From Halovenus sp. (GTDB taxonomy: Archaea > Halobacteriota > Halobacteria > Halobacteriales > Haloarculaceae): a stretch of DNA of 9,302 bases. The stretch covers positions 1 to 9,302 of the forward strand of contig JAQCNR010000203.1 of the NCBI GenBank assembly GCA_028274925.1, in the 5' to 3' direction. Under the pieces are notes generated by a model that worked only from the letters and a program-made list of their open reading frames with translations, was not told the DNA's origin and did not search any database. A program made the position numbers and the translations under genes. Positions 5,835 to 9,302 of the stretch are shown here, piece by piece; within the stretch, counting starts at the first letter, position 1, and each line of letters starts with the position of its first letter.

Positions 5835-6883
5835 CCCTGCCCGAGACCATCAGCGGACTGCTCGGTATCGAGGGGCTGGCCGGCACGATTATTGGCTCCT
5901 TTCTCGGTGCTGCGCTCGTCGGGACGATTATGCTCGCCAACGCGGCGCTGGCGGGGCCGTGGGCCAAACGAAAGATTACCGCCGCCTTCACCGACCGCAT
6001 TTCAGTCAACAAGTTCGGCCCCGGCGGGATTGGGATTATCATCCCCGACTCGGTCCGACTGCTCTCGAAGGAACTGATCGTTCCCGAAGGCGTCGACCGA
6101 CCGGCGTGGGATATCGCCCCAATCGTGATGGTCTTCTCTGCACTGCTTGGCTTTGCCGTGATTCCGATGGGCAGCGGGATTCACCTCGCCGACCCGTCGG
6201 TTGGACTCATCTTCGCGTTCGCCGCGGCCTCTATCGCCTCTATCAGTCTCGTGATGGCGGGCTACTCCTCGAACAACAAGTACTCCTTTCTCGGTGGGTT
6301 GCGAGCAGTCGCACAGAATCTCGCCTACGAGATTCCACTGATTCTCACCGGACTGTCGGTGGTGCTGTTCGCGGGGTCGCTGCAGATGGGCGAGATTGTT
6401 GCTGCCCAGCAGGAGACGCTGGTGCTCGGACCAATCGGCATTCCGGCGTGGTTCGGCCTCGTGAACCCCTTCGCGTTCGTCCTCTTTATGATTGCAAACG
6501 TCGCGGAGGTCGGTCGGAACCCGTTCGACATTCCCGAAGCCCCGACCGAAATTGTCGCTGGTTTCCAGACCGAATATTCCTCAGTCTACTTCGTCCTGCT
6601 GTATCTCGGGGAGTTCGTTCACATCTTCTTCGGCGGTGCGCTGATCGCAACCATCTTCCTCGGTGGCCCGGCCGCACCGATTGCGGCGCTGAGCATTATT
6701 CCCGGCTTCGTCTGGTTCCTGATCAAAATTTGGGGTGTGTTCCTGTTCACCCAGTGGCTCCGCTCGGCGGTGCCACGTGTCCGCATCGACCAGTTGATCG
6801 AGATTGGCTGGAAGGGAATGCTCGTGCTCTCGATTGCGAATCTCTTCCTGACTGCGATTATTGTCGGGGTGCTCCCATCATGA
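5831..6883 (+). CDS. nuoH: Complex I subunit H (ND1-like)
   Basis: NuoH is the membrane heel of complex I that forms the quinone tunnel and starts the proton channel. The 350-residue product is close to the usual length, with about eight hydrophobic helices. Family blocks are clear: G144-Y-S-S-N-N-K-Y-S-F-L-G-G-L-R-A-V-A-Q (to 162), N-L-A-Y-E-I-P-L (163-170), and P231-F-D-I-P-E-A-P-T-E-I-V-A-G. Two deviations stand out. The usual ERK after the first helix reads K46-R-K48. P238 occupies the place of a Glu in the usual PFDxxExE loop, while E168, E226, E236, E240, E248 and E261 are kept. The start has a strong ribosome binding site and overlaps the nuoCD stop (ATGA). Confidence 0.96.
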   Translation: MTLPETISGLLGIEGLAGTIIGSFLGAALVGTIMLANAALAGPWAKRKITAAFTDRISVNKFGPGGIGIIIPDSVRLLSKELIVPEGVDRPAWDIAPIVMVFSALLGFAVIPMGSGIHLADPSVGLIFAFAAASIASISLVMAGYSSNNKYSFLGGLRAVAQNLAYEIPLILTGLSVVLFAGSLQMGEIVAAQQETLVLGPIGIPAWFGLVNPFAFVLFMIANVAEVGRNPFDIPEAPTEIVAGFQTEYSSVYFVLLYLGEFVHIFFGGALIATIFLGGPAAPIAALSIIPGFVWFLIKIWGVFLFTQWLRSAVPRVRIDQLIEIGWKGMLVLSIANLFLTAIIVGVLPS

Positions 6884-6933
6884 ACGTGAGCTATTCAATC
6901 GTTGAGGCCGTAGACGGAGGTACCGAACAATGA
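6880..6933 (+). CDS. Possible 17-codon linker ORF between nuoH and nuoI
   Basis: An ATG at 6880 overlaps the nuoH stop as ATGA. The frame runs 17 codons (MNVSYSIVEAVDGGTEQ) to a TGA at 6931-6933 that overlaps the nuoI ATG at 6930. It therefore fills the 46-nt nuoH-nuoI gap exactly, with an interlocking junction at each end. It may be a tiny peptide, or a device that keeps ribosomes moving from nuoH to nuoI. Against it, the same frame is open by chance for a long way through nuoH, and the peptide has no recognisable domain. Confidence 0.25.
   Translation: MNVSYSIVEAVDGGTEQ
6916..6921 (+). promoter_or_regulatory. Strong Shine-Dalgarno sequence for nuoI
   Basis: GGAGGT lies 8 nt before the nuoI ATG at 6930. 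It supports that start, which is also forced by an in-frame TGA at 6903-6905 and the lack of any other start codon between. Confidence 0.7.
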
Positions 6934-7391
6934 TTGGGGTCCTGAAAGGCATGGCGACGACGATGAAACACGCGCTGGACGGAGAGACATTTACTGTTGC
7001 CTACCCCGAGGACGAACCTGAGGTGTCGCCGCGGTTCCGTGGCGTCCACAAGTTCAGTCAGGAGCGCTGTATCTGGTGTCGCCAGTGTGAGAACGTCTGT
7101 CCGAACGACACCATCCAGATTGTGATGGACGACAAGCGCAACGGCGAGCAGTACAATCTCCACATCGGCCAGTGTATCTACTGCCGACTCTGTGAGGAAG
7201 TCTGTCCCGTCGATGCGATTGTCCTCACCCAGAACTTCGAGTTCGTCGCCGACACGAAAGACGAGTTCGCGCTCAATATGGAGGAACTGAAAAACGTGCC
7301 GTGGTACAACGATATCGACCCGATCCAAACGCGTGAGCCTGACCGTGAGGCATGGGTCGGCGAAGGCGAGGGCGAACTGGATTATCAGTAA
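6930..7391 (+). CDS. nuoI: Complex I subunit I, 2x[4Fe-4S] ferredoxin-like protein
   Basis: NuoI carries clusters N6a and N6b, which hand electrons to N2 in NuoB. Two CxxCxxCxxxCP motifs are intact: C47, C50, C53, C57 and C82, C85, C88, C92. The 153-residue protein has a short amphipathic N-terminus for docking on the membrane arm and an acidic C-terminal tail of about 50 residues. With no nuoE, nuoF or nuoG nearby, NuoI is a possible entry point for electrons from a reduced ferredoxin or another soluble donor. That is an inference in line with the known absence of the NADH module in haloarchaea. It is the last recognisable complex I gene in the window. Confidence 0.97.
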   Translation: MIGVLKGMATTMKHALDGETFTVAYPEDEPEVSPRFRGVHKFSQERCIWCRQCENVCPNDTIQIVMDDKRNGEQYNLHIGQCIYCRLCEEVCPVDAIVLTQNFEFVADTKDEFALNMEELKNVPWYNDIDPIQTREPDREAWVGEGEGELDYQ

Positions 7392-7395
7392 ATCG

Positions 7396-7809
7396 ATGCG
7401 CACACTTCTCGCTCGACTCAAGATACCCTTACTCTACGTGATGGGACTGTTCTACATCACCGCCGGAGTCACGCACTTCCTCAACCCGGAGTGGTTCCTC
7501 CAGATTGTGCCGCCGATGCTGCCAGCACCACTGGCGCTGGTCTATCTCTCTGGTGTTGCCGAGATTGTCGTCGGCGTCGGTGTGTTGATTCCACAGACCC
7601 GACACTACGCGGCGCTGGGGACGGTTGCGTTGCTGGTTGCAGTCTACCCCGCGAACATCTACATGGCCGTCGCTGACGTGATGGGCAGTGAACTCGTCCA
7701 GTGGGGTCGGCTTCCACTGCAGGCCGTCCTCGTCGCGTGGGCGCTGTGGTACACCGATACGTACTCGGAAACGTCGACGGCCAGCGTCGCTCCCGAGCAG
7801 GCAGATTGA
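7396..7809 (+). CDS. DoxX-like small membrane protein
   Basis: This 137-residue protein has four membrane helices, at about residues 9-28, 44-65, 70-91 and 104-121. Its sequence features are those of the DoxX-like family: G-V-T-H-F-L-N-P-E-W-F (residues 24-34), I-V-P-P (37-40), S-G-V-A-E-I-V-V-G (52-60) and Y-P-A-N-I-Y-M-A (84-91). DoxX itself is a subunit of an archaeal thiosulphate:quinone oxidoreductase, but most relatives in this group have no proven role. The ATG at 7396 lies 4 nt after the nuoI stop, so the gene is very probably transcribed with the nuo genes. The frame is open further upstream, but that stretch is nuoI coding sequence. It occupies the place where nuoJ would be expected. 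Confidence 0.85.
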   Translation: MRTLLARLKIPLLYVMGLFYITAGVTHFLNPEWFLQIVPPMLPAPLALVYLSGVAEIVVGVGVLIPQTRHYAALGTVALLVAVYPANIYMAVADVMGSELVQWGRLPLQAVLVAWALWYTDTYSETSTASVAPEQAD

Positions 7810-7856
7810 GCGAGCGGACCGATATCCCCAAACCAACCCCTCCCCTATCGCTTGGT

Positions 7857-8435
7857 ATGATTCAGAATCTCGCGGCGGGACAGGCCGGAATGACGAGCAA
7901 CGTCTTCCTCGTTGACGGCGAGCGCACAGTACTTGTCGACGTTGGGATGGAGTTCGATGTCGTCAGTGAAACACGAAAATACGTCGATGATATCGACGCC
8001 GTCGTGCTGACACATACCCACCCCGACCACATCGGCAATCTCGGTGACGTGACCGAGGCGTTCGGCGTCGATGTCTGGGGGTACGATACTGACCAACCGG
8101 GCGTCGACCACAAAATTGCCGACGAAGAGCAGGTCAAACTTGGCGACCACTCCTACGAGGCACTGCATACACCGGGCCACAAGAACGACCATCTCTGTCT
8201 GTACTCCCCAGCCTCAAGGGTGCTCTTTGCGGGTGACCTGGTCTTCGCCAACGGTGGATTCGGCCGGACTGATCTGGACGAAGGCGACCGTGAACTGCTA
8301 ATCGAGAGTATCCAGCGACTGCTCAACGGCGTTGACGAGAACCTCACAGCGATGCACACTGGCCACGGCCCGAGCGTCGACACCAATCCAAGACAGGACA
8401 TCGAACTCGCGCTGCAGGCCGCCCAGATGCGCTAA
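7857..8435 (+). CDS. Metallo-beta-lactamase-fold hydrolase (glyoxalase II-like)
   Basis: This 192-residue soluble enzyme keeps the full metal-binding set of the family: H53-x-H55-x-D57-H58 in THTHPDHIG, H108 in TPGHKNDH, D127 in FAGDLVF and H170 in HTGHGP. It should bind two metal ions and hydrolyse a thioester, ester or similar bond. The substrate cannot be told from sequence. Its nearest general group is the glyoxalase II-like hydrolases (COG0491 type). The ATG at 7857 gives a complete first beta strand; a second ATG at residue 12 is less likely. It follows the DoxX gene by 47 bp with only a weak TATA-like GATATC near 7821-7826, so it may be part of the same transcript. Its stop lies 1 nt from that of the convergent cupin gene. 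Confidence 0.9.
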   Translation: MIQNLAAGQAGMTSNVFLVDGERTVLVDVGMEFDVVSETRKYVDDIDAVVLTHTHPDHIGNLGDVTEAFGVDVWGYDTDQPGVDHKIADEEQVKLGDHSYEALHTPGHKNDHLCLYSPASRVLFAGDLVFANGGFGRTDLDEGDRELLIESIQRLLNGVDENLTAMHTGHGPSVDTNPRQDIELALQAAQMR

Positions 8436-8436
8436 C

Positions 8437-8901
8437 TCAGGCCTCGAAGGACTCGCCGCACTCGGGGCACTCCATCATCGGGCCCTCGTCAGTCGGGACG
8501 AAGTTCAGAAAGTCGCTGTCGCCACAGGCCTGACACGGGGCAGCGACGCGAATGTCACTCGACTCCTGTGGGGCACCGAGCGCGAGTGCGCGTACCTGCT
8601 CGTCGGAGTCGTTGCGGCCCTGCTGGTACTCTCCCGGCGGGAATCTGACCATTGCCCCCTCGTCGACGGTGGTCGTCTCGGTGTCGCTGGTTGGTGAGTC
8701 TGCGTACTCGAAGGTTGCCTCACCCTCCAGTACGTAGAAGGCCTCCTCTTGATCGAGATGGGCGTGCAGGCCGCCGGTAAACTCCTCGCCGGGGTCCAGC
8801 ACGTAGTAGTTCAGCGCGAAATCCGAAGCCTCGAGCTGGTCAGCAACACTCGCGCTGTTCATTTCGCCTGTCTCTAATCCGCTTACGTCTACCTGTTGCA
8901 T
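8437..8901 (-). CDS. Cupin-domain protein with C-terminal zinc ribbon
   Basis: With the start chosen here the protein has 154 residues. An alternative ATG at 8913 adds four residues, and numbering below uses that longer form. A cupin barrel (about 30-115) has G48-L-H50-A-H52 followed by E56/E57, then F91-P-P-G94. Q97 stands where the last metal-binding His usually lies. A zinc ribbon follows: C127-x2-C130 and C149-x2-C152. The role is unknown; a metal-dependent sensor or enzyme is possible. I prefer the ATG at 8901 because a strong TATA box at 8924-8933 predicts transcription starting near 8902, downstream of the ATG at 8913. The gene converges on the hydrolase gene, with 1 nt between their stops. 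Confidence 0.85.
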   Translation of the reverse strand: MQQVDVSGLETGEMNSASVADQLEASDFALNYYVLDPGEEFTGGLHAHLDQEEAFYVLEGEATFEYADSPTSDTETTTVDEGAMVRFPPGEYQQGRNDSDEQVRALALGAPQESSDIRVAAPCQACGDSDFLNFVPTDEGPMMECPECGESFEA

Positions 8902-8923
8902 ACAGTCTGACATCGGACGGTAC

Positions 8924-8933
8924 GATAAAAAGT
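8924..8933 (-). promoter_or_regulatory. TATA box of the cupin gene
   Basis: The minus strand reads ACTTTTTATC, the best TATA match in the window. It is centred about 27 bp before the ATG at 8901 but only about 15 bp before the ATG at 8913. Archaeal transcription starts about 25-27 bp after the TATA centre, so a leaderless mRNA beginning at the 8901 ATG is predicted. Confidence 0.6.
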
Positions 8934-8945
8934 GTCCGGGCGGGG

Positions 8946-9302
8946 CTACCAGCCGGCAGTCTCCAGCAGTGCGTCGTAGGCGTCACCGTACTCTGTTGCG
9001 ACCGTCTCGGGGTCGTGGCGTTGCTCGTCAGTGAGCGCCGGCAGCGAAACCGTCGCAACGGGCTCTGCGAGGTCGATAACCGACGGTACGCGCTCTTCGA
9101 GTTGGCCGTGGAACGAACCTGCTGTTCCGGAGGAAACCGTACAGGCCTTGATGAACCGCGAACCATCGAAGATTCGTGCTTGGCCCGGCGCGACGACGGC
9201 AACAGCGTCGGGGTCGATTCCCTGCAGCGGTCGGGCAACGTCGCTGTACGATTCGACCACGGCCCGGTCAGTCGTCTCGACGATTCGCGCGAGATTCTGC
9301 AG
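8946..9302 (-). CDS. Unidentified protein, C-terminal part only (cut by window edge)
   Basis: The frame is open from the right edge to a TAG at 8946-8948, giving at least 118 residues of the C-terminus. A GTG at 9258-9260 could serve as a start, but the frame continues upstream without a stop, so the gene very probably begins outside the window. The visible part is soluble and acidic. Its segments include V-V-A-P-G-Q-A-R-I-F-D-G, then a stretch with Cys, Ser and Thr (ACTVSSGTAG), and an acidic C-terminal helix region. I do not recognise the family and see no catalytic motif I can name. It lies upstream of the cupin gene on the same strand, but the TATA box in the gap suggests separate transcription. 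Confidence 0.6.
   Translation of the reverse strand: MQNLARIVETTDRAVVESYSDVARPLQGIDPDAVAVVAPGQARIFDGSRFIKACTVSSGTAGSFHGQLEERVPSVIDLAEPVATVSLPALTDEQRHDPETVATEYGDAYDALLETAGW

Noticed and set aside
5785..6933. A 382-codon open frame on the plus strand overlapping nuoH
   Set aside because: It is a shadow of nuoH in another frame: Arg-rich, low-complexity composition, no recognisable domain, while the nuoH frame has full family signatures. Only its last 17 codons are discussed, as a possible linker ORF.
7821..7840. Separate promoter for the metallo-hydrolase gene
   Set aside because: GATATC is followed by C-rich DNA and sits slightly too far from the ATG; not strong enough to list as a promoter.

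Overview
The window looks like chromosomal DNA of a haloarchaeon (class Halobacteria). The predicted proteins are rich in Asp and Glu, and the coding DNA is GC-rich. NuoC and NuoD are fused. Genes tend to be leaderless, with TATA-like boxes about 25-30 bp before the start codon, or to carry a GGAGGTG-type ribosome binding site. The genus cannot be told from the sequence. No rRNA, tRNA, CRISPR array, insertion sequence or transposase is visible.

Layout. Positions 1-297 are a gene-free, relatively AT-rich lead-in. An MscS-type mechanosensitive channel gene follows (298-1470, +), then a two-CBS-domain protein (1720-2133, +). Two minus-strand genes come next: a zinc-ribbon protein with two membrane segments (2130-2459), whose stop codon interlocks with that of the CBS gene, and a SWIM-type Cys/His protein (2498-2845). 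A divergent intergenic region of about 200 bp leads into a tight plus-strand operon for respiratory complex I: nuoA, nuoB, nuoCD, nuoH and nuoI (3047-7391). A DoxX-like membrane protein (7396-7809) starts 4 nt after nuoI, and a metallo-beta-lactamase-fold hydrolase (7857-8435) follows. On the minus strand a cupin with a C-terminal zinc ribbon (8437-8901) converges on the hydrolase gene, and the 3' part of an unidentified gene (8946-9302) runs off the right edge.

How it works together. NuoB, NuoCD and NuoI form the Fe-S and quinone-reducing arm of complex I; NuoA and NuoH form its membrane heel. No NADH-input genes (nuoE, nuoF, nuoG) are present, as is known for haloarchaea, so the electron donor is probably not NADH. 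More unusually, the antiporter-like genes nuoJ, nuoK, nuoL, nuoM and nuoN, which normally follow nuoI in haloarchaeal operons, are absent. The slot after nuoI is taken by DoxX and hydrolase genes. They must lie elsewhere, or the complex is reduced.

Most of the window is ordinary haloarchaeal core genome. Points worth a second look are the broken nuo operon, substitutions at usually conserved sites in NuoH and NuoD, a 17-codon mini-ORF interlocked with both nuoH and nuoI, and a perfect inverted repeat that spans the TATA-to-start interval of the SWIM gene. A strong TATA box also moves the start of the cupin gene. I found no clear sign of a wholly new system.
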